From: Pseudoneurospora amorphoporcata
Taxonomy: Eukaryota; Ascomycota; Sordariomycetes; Sordariales; Sordariaceae
Reading direction: 5' to 3'
Assembly (NCBI GenBank): GCA_033297205.1
Contig: MU859295.1
Coordinates: 9,337 to 48,013 of the forward strand
Length of the DNA stretch: 38,677 nt
Position numbers and translations under genes: made by a program. Numbering within the stretch: position 1 is the stretch's first letter; each line of letters opens with the position of its first letter. The notes under the pieces are model-generated. The model was not told the origin of the DNA. It ran no database searches and saw nothing but the letters and a program-made list of their open reading frames with translations. Below are positions 28,861 to 38,677 of this stretch, in pieces.

Positions 28861-31800
28861 CTTGTCACCAACGCCGCAGTGCATCATCTGTAGTTGCGGA
28901 CGTCACTCTTCCACGTGGACATCACAATTTTTGTAAAATCTGATACAGACATGAAACAGTTTCCACCCAAGAGCCGACGAAAGGAACACGAGGGGTTTCA
29001 CTCAGTGAGACACGTGGAAGGCGTTGTGGTCTTCGGGTGATCCACGGCCTGGCCCGATTCCGAAAACGCTGTAGTCAGGAACGCCAAGCTAGCTCCCCTG
29101 CCTGTAAGTCCGGGGCGGGTGGGACGCAAAATATCGTCTGTTAAAGTGGATAAACACCGGAAATAAACCAGGCACCAACATTGACATCGACTTCCATGAT
29201 ATTGCCTTTCCCTCTTGGCTTGAATGACGAGAACATGACACATCAGGTTCTAGACTCCCCCAGGCTTACTTAACATCCATACCCATAATGTTTGAGAAGT
29301 TGAGGGTCTCGACGATCCCCACGTGGCTCTGAGATGTTACATGAAGATCATGATCTCCCCAGCTTATGCGCAAGGTCCCGAATCAATGCCCATCAAACGT
29401 CAACGTGAAACGTCAAACGTCAAATGCCTTGCACGCTGAGGAAGCATGTTCCTCATTTCTTTTTCAATTGTTTCTGGCATTGTTTCATCGAGAAACGGAC
29501 TTCATTGGTCACCCTACGACTGCTTGGCAGGCGAAATTAAGGTGGTCTGTCGGTGAGAGTGGTGGTTAATGTTGAATCCCATGCATACTCTATTTTCAGA
29601 TCTTCGTCAGCATCTTAGCCAATTTACCCCAGGTCCTTGTGTCCTTTATAAGGGTTGTTGTTTCAGATTACCGCAGCGCGCTTCTCGCTGTATCTCCCAC
29701 CGAGTAGCACAGCACAGGAAGAGGGAGACGACCCCTTTCCCATTTTCCCAAATTGGCATGTCTTGGTATGATTGGATGATCTCATTGGCCAATGACATCT
29801 GCCATTACAGGGTTGTGGCCAGCTTGAACTGAATACGTTGAGCAAAATTGAGAAGAGGGTTGACTCTGAGTGGCGGTAACGGTTTCACGAATTAGCAATT
29901 TTGGAAGATGCAATCTTCGTAAGTGGAACACTCGTCAGGAACGAGGTACTGTGCGGCGAGATGGGAAAGGTGTCATTCCCCAAGAAAAAGAGGAAAGCGC
30001 GAAACCGAGCAGGCACCAGGGCGGGGTGCACCGGAAGGGGCCGAGCTGGGGACATCCTACGGCGCTCGGCTGCAGTGCTCAGGGCACTGCAGCGGCAATG
30101 CACGCTACCCTACAGAGCCTCCAAAGTCTGTAACCCCCATACAGATCATCATCGACATGCGTGCCGCCACAGTGCATAGGATGGCAGGTGTCAAACCTGC
30201 ATCTCGGCATCGGCTTCAAGGGAGGTGTGCGATATATGCTGGTACTATAGTACTAGATTTTCTTGTTGAGGCGAAGACAGGAGGGCAAAGTTACGTCCGG
30301 ACAATGAAGAGAAGCGTCTGCGATGAAGTGGTGTCTTCAGCATCACGATCCATAGTCATAACGCTTCAAACTATTCAATTTGACACAGCAGCAACGAGCA
30401 ACTGCGTTGGATCTGCGACTTCCCATTTCTAACGATCCTCAATGGTAACGATGTCTACAGGTACCTTCCTATTTGAGGTTCTACAGCATCGCTCCTAGGC
30501 TCCAGACCTCCTGTCTCGGTTTCGGTTCCTGGCAACAGGAAGGCACGTCTGAAGGGTCGATGCCCATCTCAGGTCTCGGCAATGTCGGTTCCTTCATCTG
30601 TCAGTGTCGCACTTTCCCCACATGCCATGCAGCCTGGAGGTCTTCATGGCTCCTTCCCTGCGGTTTCATCACCTTGCTTTTCCTCAGCCCTGGCTGATGA
30701 GATCTTGGATTTCGGCATCGGTGAGTCACCCATTTTACGATATTTTCCACGTTTTCCCCCATTTTCCCATCTCCCCCATGTCGAGCCCAAGTGTCGCTCT
30801 AGTCGGAGGTGTCGGCGTTGCCCAGCCCAAATTGGTGGTATCTCCAGCGTAGGTGAGGGGCTGACCGCTGGAGCATTGATTGTAATTCCACTTGATTATA
30901 ATCAGGTGACTGATGAGTCTTGGTCTTTCGCTAAACTAGCCTTTACCTTGGTACACTTGGGTGTGGATAGCGGCCAGTTGATCTCACTTTGTTTACCCCG
31001 GACGGTCTCATGCATCCCCCGGGAGCCTTGCGGCTCCTGTCGTACCTGTCGTACCTTGATCGATGAGGTGATCCCGCATTCCTCACGGGATCAATTACAG
31101 ATTCTTCTTGGCTACTGTTTTTGAACATTCAGCCCTTCGTTTCCCTACCCATAATATCCTGGTGATATCTGTTGCCAACGATACGCATAGAGACGTGCAC
31201 GGCGAAAAGAGGTGTTAGACATCTCCATTGTTGTTCCGAACAAAGATATTTGGTCGACGGGCGAAGAAACATCCACAATGATCTTCCCCGGAAGGGAGTG
31301 AGATATGGTGCTTCCTGATGATATCAACGTGATATAGACTGCTACGCCATGATTGTGGTGGACGGACAACCGTTGGAGGCCGATGGCAGCCGTCAGGAAT
31401 TCAACCGGTCTCGTTTCAGACTCGTGTTTCCAAGTCATTTAAGCCTCCAGCTGTCATTTCCAACTGGTGAAACATCAGATCCTCATCAGATTTGGAGGTT
31501 TGCCTGAAAAGGGAACAGTCTGAGAAAGTCAGCAAACCTTCGAATTTCAATGTCGTTGGAACAGTGAAGAAAACATGCGATGTGGTAGTTAACCAAGTCA
31601 GCATAGAGATAGCGTAATTCAACAACAACAGCTATCATGAGCCTCGGTGGCAATGTCCGCACCCATGTCGGCTTCATGTTAGCCTCCAGGCCAGTGGAGA
31701 CTAGGCTAACTCCAAACCAGATCCCTTGCTAGCAAGGCTTCGAACTACATCGCAGGGTCCTGCTGAAAAGGTCATAATATTGGAGAGATGTTATCATATA

Positions 31801-31979
31801 GGTGAACAAGTCTTGAGCAGGCGTCATATAAGTACATAGGTCCCCAACTCCCAAACACTTTGAAGAATAATCCAACACAAAAAAGCTAATACCAGCAACA
31901 TCATCAACCTCTCCCGACGATACAACATCATCAAGGTTCCGCAACGATACAAATAAATAAGCACCACTTTCCTCGCCAC
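28861..31979. other. Three kilobases without a recognised gene
   Basis: Many short ORFs, none with a domain. The largest (30582-31124, plus, 180 codons) has a Ser/Pro-rich start and a plausible GTGAGT donor near 30720 but no recognised family. A perfect 10-bp stem with a 5-base loop lies at 30069-30093 (GCTGCAGTGC arm). Confidence 0.45.
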
Positions 31980-32033
31980 TTGCGATCGATAGAAGTAACT
32001 ACCTGCGCAACCGCTTTTCATCAGACAACCAAA

Positions 32034-32976
32034 ATGTCTTCATCCAACTCAACCAGCAACAACATGTCTCCTACGTCCGAGGTGGAAGACACATTCCAGG
32101 CCTTTCTCCATGGATCAGCCAGTACCTCTCCTCAACGCCCAGCGAGCGAGAATGCTCATATGCCATCCCACGCACGCTCTACCTCGACATTTAGCTCAGC
32201 TTCAGACGGTGTCCTTGGCAATTCCCAAGCTACCTCATTCATGCCCTTCGAGCATCGGCACAGCTATCCGAGCACTCTCCACCAGTTCCCTATGCAGGCC
32301 GAGCAAGTCAATCCGATGTTCACAGCCACCTCCGGTTTCCCCGGTATGCCGGCTATGACCCAATCGAACGGCGCAACCGTGGCCCATCGTCGATTCACCA
32401 GTCTTCCCATGGTCAACCAAGGGGGGTGGAATTCCTCTCAACAGGTACCACTACCCTTCCAGCCGGGCGTGTACCAGAACGGGGACGGATTCCCTATGCC
32501 GATGGTGAATGTGAATGGTAATATGGCTCCCGAGTGGACGGAGCGGCACACCGAGATCTTGAAGGAGGGCAAACGGATGGGCAAAACCGTGCCACAGATT
32601 ATCGTGGAGCTCTACCGGCTCGACGGAAGAATGCGATCGAGCAACTGCGTTACGAAACGTTGGTTGAGGATGAAGGAGAGCTGCGTTCCGAAACGTGTGA
32701 GTAGTGCTTGTCACGAACCTACCTCTAGATACGATGGCTGACCACGAAGAACAGGAACGGGACACCATTATCTACAACCTCGCTCCGACCATGGTCCAAC
32801 TGATCTATAACGAGGTCGCCAGACTCCAGCGCGGGAGGAGGATGATGATGGGCAGCGTTGACACCGGGTTCTCGGCCGCTATTGAGCAGGACGTCAAGGA
32901 CATTGCCAGGCGCCATATGGAGCGCTGCATTCAGGACATGGTCGTCCGCCTTTCTGGCAACGAGAACGCCCTCTGA
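32034..32976 (+). CDS. Myb/SANT-like (homeodomain-like) protein, two exons
   Basis: The start at 32034 has a good context (CAAAATGTC) after a short leader; an in-frame upstream ATG at 31980 lacks this. Exon 1 ends at 32696. The intron 32697-32754 (58 bp, GTGAGT donor, GGCTGAC branch, ACAG acceptor) keeps frame, and the stop is at 32974-32976. The protein has a Ser/Pro/Gln/Met-rich disordered N-terminal ~160 residues, then APEWTERHTEILKEGKRMGK and IIVELYRLDGRMRSSN...KRWLRMK, a helix-turn-helix of Myb/SANT type. A helical C-terminal tail follows (IYNEVARLQRGRRMMMGSVD). A nuclear DNA-binding role is inferred. It may be related to the broken gene at 24.4-25.3 kb, but that similarity is limited to the DNA-binding motif class. 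Confidence 0.65.
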
Positions 32977-33945
32977 GTGATGGCGACGTCATGGATCGGG
33001 AAAGCTATGGCTTGCTGTCGCTTGTCGGAGGATCTTGGTGCGTCGGCGATGGTATTCTGTTGGGTCATGTTGGCATGGCGTTGGTTGGGGTTGTAAATTG
33101 GTCGTTCCTGCAGGACAGGACATCACTGTAAACTTAGTTGATTTCAGTACTTAGTTATTGCTGAACCTGACGGGTGTGGTCTGGGTATCGCACGACGGTG
33201 AAAGGTTATCTGAGTGCCTGCCAACATTCGCCAAAAAGTGTTAAGAACGTAACGTCAGCGCTAGCGAGTAGCGGGACTCATGCTTTCCACTTGGTGATAC
33301 CTACCCGAGTATGGAAAGCTCGATGTACCGCGATCGCTGTTGAGGGCAATCCCAAGCAAGAATGGAAGAAAGAGGAATCAACTTATCACCTGGGTGGCCA
33401 TGGGAAAGTCGAAGCACAGAGTATTGGATATTTGTATATTGGTATGCCGCCTCACTCCCAATCCCACTCCCAATCCCACTCCCACATCCTCTCCGAGTAG
33501 GTACAGGATCATTAATGTAGGATGTGGGAGCATCTGATTGCAGGTGATTGATGACCCACTCGTGATAGGGTGTTTTTATTGCCGGTTAAAGCAAAGGAGC
33601 TATGACTTCAGAGAGCAAAAGAACGAGTTTGGACACCAGTTGGATTGATGAAGGGGTATCATTTCTGAGGTGCAAGAAAGTGCCCGAACTGATGGAAAGA
33701 GGGATGCATGGGACAGGGAGAAGTCTTCAACTGCCGCCGGCAGACGGCAAGGCACATTGCGGGGGGGCAGCTTGCCTGCCCACTCACGGCAGGAAATGGT
33801 CTGGATTAGCCAGCCGTTTCTTGCCTGCCGGGAGGAAAGCTTTATCTTATCGCAACGCTGCATGGCTGGGCAAATGACATCACGCACCACACCGCCCCGA
33901 CCTGTAAACTTCCACCCATCAACCAAGAACAACGAAGTTAATATT
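32977..33945. other. Intergenic with a 12-bp microsatellite
   Basis: A CCCAATCCCACT-type array (about three units) spans about 33456-33486. No gene is recognised. Confidence 0.5.
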
Positions 33946-34119
33946 ATGGCCACCGCTGCCGATACAGACACTAAGCTAGAGGCCTCTGAACCCCAGCCTC
34001 CGATGAAATCTCATTACCTCCACATAATATTCCGCCTCTTCGACAATCGACGCCCAAACACAGATGATTACGCGAAAGCCGACCCATGGGAGATTGCCAA
34101 ATCACGAGGCTCGCCGTGA
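33946..34119 (+). CDS. Small ORF (57 aa), possibly truncated by repeat B
   Basis: ATG 33946 follows a CA/AAC-rich leader (CAACCAAGAACAACGAAG), as in fungal promoters. The product begins MATAADTDTKLEASEPQPPM and ends at TGA 34117-34119, about 40 bp before repeat B starts. Unknown family. It may be the first exon of a gene whose remainder was replaced. Confidence 0.3.
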   Translation: MATAADTDTKLEASEPQPPMKSHYLHIIFRLFDNRRPNTDDYAKADPWEIAKSRGSP

Positions 34120-34159
34120 CAGTCTTCAGACTGCCTTTCTGTTCAAGCGGTTATGTTAC

Positions 34160-34880
34160 TGACAATTGACATCCAGCACACATAACGACTCCTTGTGCGA
34201 CTTCGAAAGCTCCCGCTGCAAGCCAGAAACACGCCAAACACGTCCGGTGACCGATTCGATACCGCGTGCCACAATTGCCTAAGGCGATCGTCGTAAAAAT
34301 TCCCCAAGGCTTCAACACGCAAACTACGAACAAGCCCTACCTAATTTCGCGGAGCAAAAGCTCAAGTGATGGTCGCACGCAAACAATCGAGCCGGTCAAC
34401 ACGCTACGCGGGCCGGCAGCGCAACGTCAATCACAAAGAGGAGCAAGTTCTTGGAGGCGACAATTGACTGCCCATATACAAGCGTATAAGGACGTATTGG
34501 CGATAGATTGTATCTATCTAAACGAGGGAAGGTGGGAAATACGAGAACCTGAGAACAACCAGGCTGGTATCTGTGAAAGAACGACGAAAGGAAGAGGATA
34601 CAAGAGTGATGGAAAATGAGTGTGTGAGAGAGACAAGCAGAGCCGTCAACGAGCGTTGACAGTAAAATCCAATGGAGGAACATGGGAAGAGTACTCGTCA
34701 GGTCTAGAAACGACACTAACTAAGATTCTCTTATCAGTGTCATTTCTAGACCTGACGAGTAGAAAGAAGGAAGAAGGCAAGAGAACCGAGAGAAACTAGA
34801 GAGCGAAGGGGTCCTGACCAAAGCTCGCGTCTCTGAGAGGCGTTCTCCCAACAATGGCGGTTCGGTCCTCCTCCCTCCTG
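34160..34880. repeat. Old diverged repeat B (pair with 27900-28860)
   Basis: Colinear with repeat A but lacking its LTR insertion. It instead contains a 70-bp hairpin at 34692-34761 that repeat A lacks. No coding potential is retained. Confidence 0.6.
34692..34761. mobile_element. 70-bp near-perfect inverted repeat, possible minimal MITE
   Basis: Arms 34692-34717 and 34736-34761 are complementary at 25 of 26 positions, with an 18-base spacer. The outermost bases are TA on both sides, so a TA target duplication with 24-bp terminal inverted repeats (CTCGTCAGGTCTAGAAA...) fits a Tc1/mariner-type miniature element. The sister repeat A lacks this segment. Confidence 0.7.
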
Positions 34881-35065
34881 GATCCTGGATCATCCGGGCG
34901 CCCAGCAGATGATGGCTTCCCTGCCTTGGGTGTCATCAATCCGGAACCGTGCTAGATCATAGCCGACACTCTGTTCCTCTGTTCCAACTTGGTGCTTCCG
35001 GATCCCTGGTCAAGCCCTTCCAGTTCGTCGCCAGCCGGAGGCCGGGTTCCCATAGCATCCAACTT

Positions 35066-35905
35066 CTAGAGCTCATCGCCTCCTCCAAGTTCGTTAGCTT
35101 CGGTGGCTGGGTTCTCGGTGTCTTGGGGCTTCATGCCAGTGGGTCTCGTATCCTGAAGCTCGCAAGGCTCTTCGGACACGCCGTTCTGTCGATCGAGCTC
35201 CTTCTGCAACAAGGCCATCAAGCGGTCGGAATTGTCGATCATCACTTTTTCGAGGATCTGAGCGAGAGCACTTCTTGTTAGCAGTTTACAACCAATAGAT
35301 CCGCCGCTTGGAGGGAGTCCGGTACAAACCTCGGCGAAGTTACGTCCGGAAGCAAGTTGTGGCTGTCTCGCTCCTGTAACGCTACCGCTGATCTTCTCTG
35401 GCACCAAGCTAGGTCCCTCGCCTACAGCTTGAGCTGCCTCGTTGGCATAAGTGCCAGTGTCTCCCATTGACCTGGACGCGTGGTCATCGTTGATAGCCGG
35501 GCCGAAGTATTTTCGGTGGCACGGGGCTATACAGGTACTTAGTCTTGTGACCGGGTGTATGATACGGCAATTATTCGAGCTCTGAGAAGAAACGCTGTTT
35601 GGGGCGGACTCTTGGCAGCTCTGTTGAAGTGAATTGTCCATCTTTCTGTGGGAAACTTTTTGTTGAGTTATCCTACTTACCGGACATGCCGCGGAATGGG
35701 TATAGTAAGGAGGCAAGAGGTAGGTACTCACTTGGTTGTAGGTTTTGCTGATTGAGTGACGATAACGGTAGTAATCTTGCGCGCTGAAGTTGCCCAGTGT
35801 AATGATGCGATCTTTGAGAGGATTTCGAGAAGATATATCATCCAAACCGTCCTTTATATATTCGTTCTCGACAATTTGAATGATATAACTGCCGAGGCGA
35901 CTCAT
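35066..35905 (-). CDS. Uncharacterised protein gene with probable introns
   Basis: The minus frame is open for 279 codons. An N-terminal block is conserved-looking (EYIKDGLDDISSRNPLKDRI, then SAQDYYRYRHSI). A GTGAGT donor follows near 35731, and a CCCACAG acceptor lies just before a second possible start, MDNSLQQSC, at 35641. A strong intron is at 35258-35329 (72 bp, GTTTGT donor, TGCTAAC branch, CTCAG acceptor). It joins RNFAE to ILEKVMIDNSDRLMALLQKE in frame, and the stop is at 35066. The last exon resembles that of the gene at 26511-26922. No known domain is recognised, and the exact exon set at the 5' end is uncertain. Confidence 0.5.
   Translation of the reverse strand: MSRLGSYIIQIVENEYIKDGLDDISSRNPLKDRIITLGNFSAQDYYRYRHSISKTYNQVSTYLLPPYYTHSAACPVSRITQQKVSHRKMDNSLQQSCQESAPNSVSSQSSNNCRIIHPVTRLSTCIAPCHRKYFGPAINDDHASRSMGDTGTYANEAAQAVGEGPSLVPEKISGSVTGARQPQLASGRNFAEVCTGLPPSGGSIGCKLLTRSALAQILEKVMIDNSDRLMALLQKELDRQNGVSEEPCELQDTRPTGMKPQDTENPATEANELGGGDEL
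35258..35329 (-). other. Intron in the 35.1-35.9 kb gene
   Basis: 72 bp, donor GTTTGT, branch TGCTAAC, acceptor CTCAG. Phase 0. Confidence 0.7.
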
Positions 35906-37531
35906 TTTCCCCCTTCGACCGGCTGTTACTACGCGACCACCTCATTACACGTTGCATGAGTCGCCATCTCGGAGCTCCAGCTTTGCGACCCGATTACTAT
36001 GGTCGACTTTGCCGAACAACAGTCGGATGATAACGTATCGAGCAATCCGTTTCCGAGGGAGGGCTTGTCTCGTCATTTGCAAGCCGTGGCAGGAGCAGAC
36101 GTTTCTGCAGCTCAATGCCCATGCCCCTGGCCTTCTGGTGGTTCGCTGTCAGGCCTGTGTAAGCCACTGCTGAGCGCGCTAGAGACGCGGCTCCATGCCA
36201 GACATGAAGCCGGCATAGTGACAGGCGTGAAGCTATGTAGAGAATCGCTGATCCTCTCGTAAGGCAATAAAGCACCTTCGGTAGGAAATACCACCGAGAT
36301 ACGCCGAAGTGTCGCTTCTCAGTGGTAGGATAGCTCTAAGAGGAAGGCCATGGTTAGACTTGGGATTTAGGCCGTAGAGGTTCAAGCCGAGATACTTCGT
36401 ACAAAAACGCCAAGTTCTTCTGAACTAATCAAAAGCCCGAAGCGCTGTTCAGTTTCCGCAACTTGCAAGTACAAGTACCTCAGCTTCTTCACCGGTTAGC
36501 TGCGGCAGCAAGTACCATGAAGTCTTGAGGCTCAAGGTGGGGAAGATGGCAACGGAGACCCGACGTCCAGGCAGTGAATTGAACGAAGTTCTTCAGGCTG
36601 GTTGCCAAGCAACCCCACGAAGGAAGCGGCTTTGGCAGGCGGAATGTAGCTGTTACAGTCCCGGCCGGGAAACCCAACTCGCCAACTCACCGCCTTGTAT
36701 GGTCTCTGTCATCTACGCCGGCACTGGCTTCACTCTGTTGTCGCAGGTGAATGTTCTACCCGGCACTTGCGATGGCAGGCGACACCATGCCAATAATCTC
36801 GGTGGGAGAGTGACTGGTCGAGATTTTCTTGATTGGTCCTTTTTAACCCGGTTGCTGGTTCACTATTCCGGCATTGGAACGGCATTGGTCAAAATGAAGC
36901 TTTTCACGCTACATGGCATTAGGCTATGCTTTACTCTTCTGTAAGAAATGGCCCGATTGTACAGCTCGCGGGCATCATCTGCCTTCTCTTCCAAGTTTTG
37001 CCCCTTGTCCTATGACCGTGTGAGATAGATAATTTTTCAAGGCAACTGGTGCCTGAGGCGACCACCGTTCAGTATCTGGCAGGCAGTCGATGGGTGATCG
37101 TAGAGTGTAGTGTGGTTCAAGTTGAGGTTGTTGGTCGTTTAGGGAAGGGTGGGCCAGGTACGATACTCAGAGCTTCTCGGACTAGCACATAAATCCAAAG
37201 AGCAGCTCAGTCGTCACAGTCTCGCTATTTCGTTCATCCCCACCCAATTTTCCTGCTTCCCATTACCTGATCATCATTTTCTTTATCTTTCTCAACCCTT
37301 TACCAGTCATAATTGTTCTCACCTTAGGCTCGATTCACTTGTCGATCTACTGTACTACGAAGTACGTTGAGCAGCAAAAGTTCCCAGCAGTCATTTTCCC
37401 GTAGCTTTAGTGGCTGACACAAGATCCAGGACCGCTATAGTCGACTTTCTCGGCCTTATTTCCCACTCAGGATCAGCGTATATTTCAGACACCCATACCT
37501 ACAACAAGACCAAAAAAATCGGACAGCAGCC
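35906..37531. other. Intergenic, no gene recognised
   Basis: Only short ORFs (up to 139 codons at 36525-36944) without domains. CT-rich sequence near 37240-37310 may be the distal promoter of the 37532 gene. Confidence 0.45.
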
Positions 37532-37993
37532 ATGGATTCGAACAGCGGTGTTAAAGCCCTCAGTCACGTCGTGACTTTTGCTGAGTCCCTCGTCCCCGTT
37601 GCTGTCGAAATGCTGCTCGATGGTCAAACTCAAATCCCGCCCCCCTTGAGCCACCAGGCGACGGGGGTTGCGGCCCTTAATTCTGCGGTAAGACCATCAC
37701 TGGAACTTGAAGCCGTACGAGCAGCAAAAGCTTATTTTCACTCTGTTATACAGGCCCTCTACGATGCCATCAAAACAGTCCTCCCGGCAGCCCTCGAAAT
37801 TGTGCTAGAAGGGATGCGGGAGAACCAGCTACCGAAATCGAACATTCCCAAGGCGTCAAATCAGACCTGCAGCCAAAGTTCGCCTTTAATGGGCCGGGAG
37901 TGTCTGTACAGTATACCATGTAATGGAAGGAAGGCACAGTATTGGATGCAACGAAGCGCCCGGACAGATAGGCCAGGCCTCCCGTCCATTTAA
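37532..37993 (+). CDS. Small uncharacterised protein with an internal repeat
   Basis: ATG 37532 lies in a good context (GCAGCCATGG) after an ACAACAAGACC leader. The protein has two similar amphipathic helices, LVPVAVEMLLDGQTQIP and VLPAALEIVLEGMRENQLP, suggesting an internal duplication. A GTAAGA..TACAG segment at 37688-37753 (66 bp, a multiple of three) may be an intron. Removing it joins LNSA to ALYDAIK in frame, and retention also leaves the frame open. The stop is at 37991-37993. Unknown function. Confidence 0.45.
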   Translation: MDSNSGVKALSHVVTFAESLVPVAVEMLLDGQTQIPPPLSHQATGVAALNSAVRPSLELEAVRAAKAYFHSVIQALYDAIKTVLPAALEIVLEGMRENQLPKSNIPKASNQTCSQSSPLMGRECLYSIPCNGRKAQYWMQRSARTDRPGLPSI

Positions 37994-38550
37994 ACACATT
38001 CATGTTTTCGCATCCGAGGACCATTGAATGTGGCTGCCTCTCGTGTTTCGGGTTCAGCTCGGCAGGATAGGTGGCTGTCCAGGTACCTCTAGAGCTGAAG
38101 AGCCCCTTCCAATATGGGGCATTAGGTGCGAGTCACACTTGGGTGGGAGCAAGGAGTCGACTACACCTTCGCAAATCTACGACCTATCCCCTAGGAAAGG
38201 GAAACTGCCTTACCTAGGTACCTCTAAGGTACTGCGGCAAGTGCCGGACGTACACATAAGGACCCATCCTCTTTTTCCTTAGCTTTCAAGTAATTTCTAT
38301 ACGACATAGATTCTCCCCGGCCTTATCTGTATCGTACGCATAACGGCGAGTGACTTGCTCCAACGTATATTATCACTCAGATCCAAATAAGAGTTAAAAA
38401 TAAGCTACGAACGACCTCTATAATAGCTTCAAAATAAGTGAAAATAAACGACGAAGCCATCCGTAGCCTTGTTATTTCACCAATAGTGCGAAGGTTCAGC
38501 GAGCTAGCAGCTGCTGATTACCTAGATAATATACTAATCCAGTCCGCGAA
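37994..38550. other. Intergenic, no gene recognised
   Basis: Nothing identified before the nested LTR-like elements. Confidence 0.45.
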
Positions 38551-38677
38551 TGTGACAAGGGCAGTATTCTGGGTGTCACACAGACATTGCCCATAGTCCA
38601 GGGGTTAGGATTGCAAGACTCAACAGAGCCTCAACGCCTAGCATTAGCCTCAAGATGCTCAGTGGCCTCCGGCCACA
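38551..38677. mobile_element. Nested LTR-like elements, cut by the window edge
   Basis: A plus-oriented LTR-like start (TGTGACAAGGGCAGTATTCTG, 38551-38573) is interrupted at 38574 by a reverse-oriented copy beginning TGTCACACAGACATTGCCCA. The reverse copy continues to the window end, matching the right end of the 1402-1848 element including the GCTAATGCTAGGCGTTGAGG segment. Its far end and the target duplication lie outside the window. Confidence 0.8.

Noticed and set aside
30582..31124. 180-codon plus-strand ORF as a gene
   Set aside because: A possible donor site but no homology, acceptor or consistent exon structure that I can support.
1..38677. tRNA, rRNA or CRISPR features
   Set aside because: No cloverleaf with a GGTTCGA-type B box, no rRNA-like sequence and no spaced direct repeats were seen. 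CRISPR is not expected in fungi.

Overview
The window is filamentous ascomycete (Pezizomycotina) nuclear DNA. Evidence: short introns of about 58-111 bp with GT..AG ends and CTAAC/CTAAT branch points, a GH18 chitinase with LysM, CBM18 and Hce2 modules, a five-LysM secreted protein, a CFEM fragment, an ankyrin/TPR NLR-type fragment and a Tad-like non-LTR retrotransposon. A Sordariomycete plant- or fungus-associated species is plausible, but the genus cannot be fixed from the sequence. The density of mobile elements and broken genes marks it as an accessory compartment.

Layout. 1-826: minus-strand ankyrin-TPR fragment with near-identical 126-bp TPR units, truncated by the window edge. 1402-5188: copies of an LTR-like repeat (one intact with a 5-bp target duplication), a CFEM gene reduced to its 3' end, and a cysteine-rich protein gene. 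5500-8905: a dead non-LTR retrotransposon on the minus strand with six in-frame stops. 9677-14137: an intact 1486-residue chitinase (minus). 16183-17031: a DUF7136-like secreted protein (minus). 18295-19984: a five-LysM effector-type gene (plus), broken by an insertion. 21180-21555: another solo LTR-like element. 21884-23222: a 5'-truncated VPS41 homologue. 24413-25346: a frameshifted Myb/SANT-type gene. 26.5-38 kb: a gene-poor stretch with small uncharacterised genes, a Myb/SANT-like gene at 32034-32976, a pair of old related repeats (27.9-28.85 and 34.2-34.9 kb), a 326-bp solo LTR and a 70-bp hairpin element. The window ends in one LTR-like element nested in another.

The most interesting signal is a 168-bp mobile element present three times (7098-7265, 18517-18684, 24214-24381). 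Each copy is exactly 168 bp, differs by at most three bases from the others, begins TCTTGG and ends CACAAGA, and is flanked by a different perfect 5-bp duplication (CCTGT, TCTAC, ATATG). Subtracting element plus one duplication (173 bp) restores the reading frame of both the retrotransposon ORF2 and the LysM gene. I do not recognise its family.

Functionally, the chitinase, the DUF7136-like protein and the LysM protein form a secreted, chitin-directed neighbourhood. Subgroup C chitinases with LysM and CBM18 modules are commonly found beside LysM-protein genes. Here the LysM partner appears inactivated by the 168-bp insertion while the chitinase is intact.
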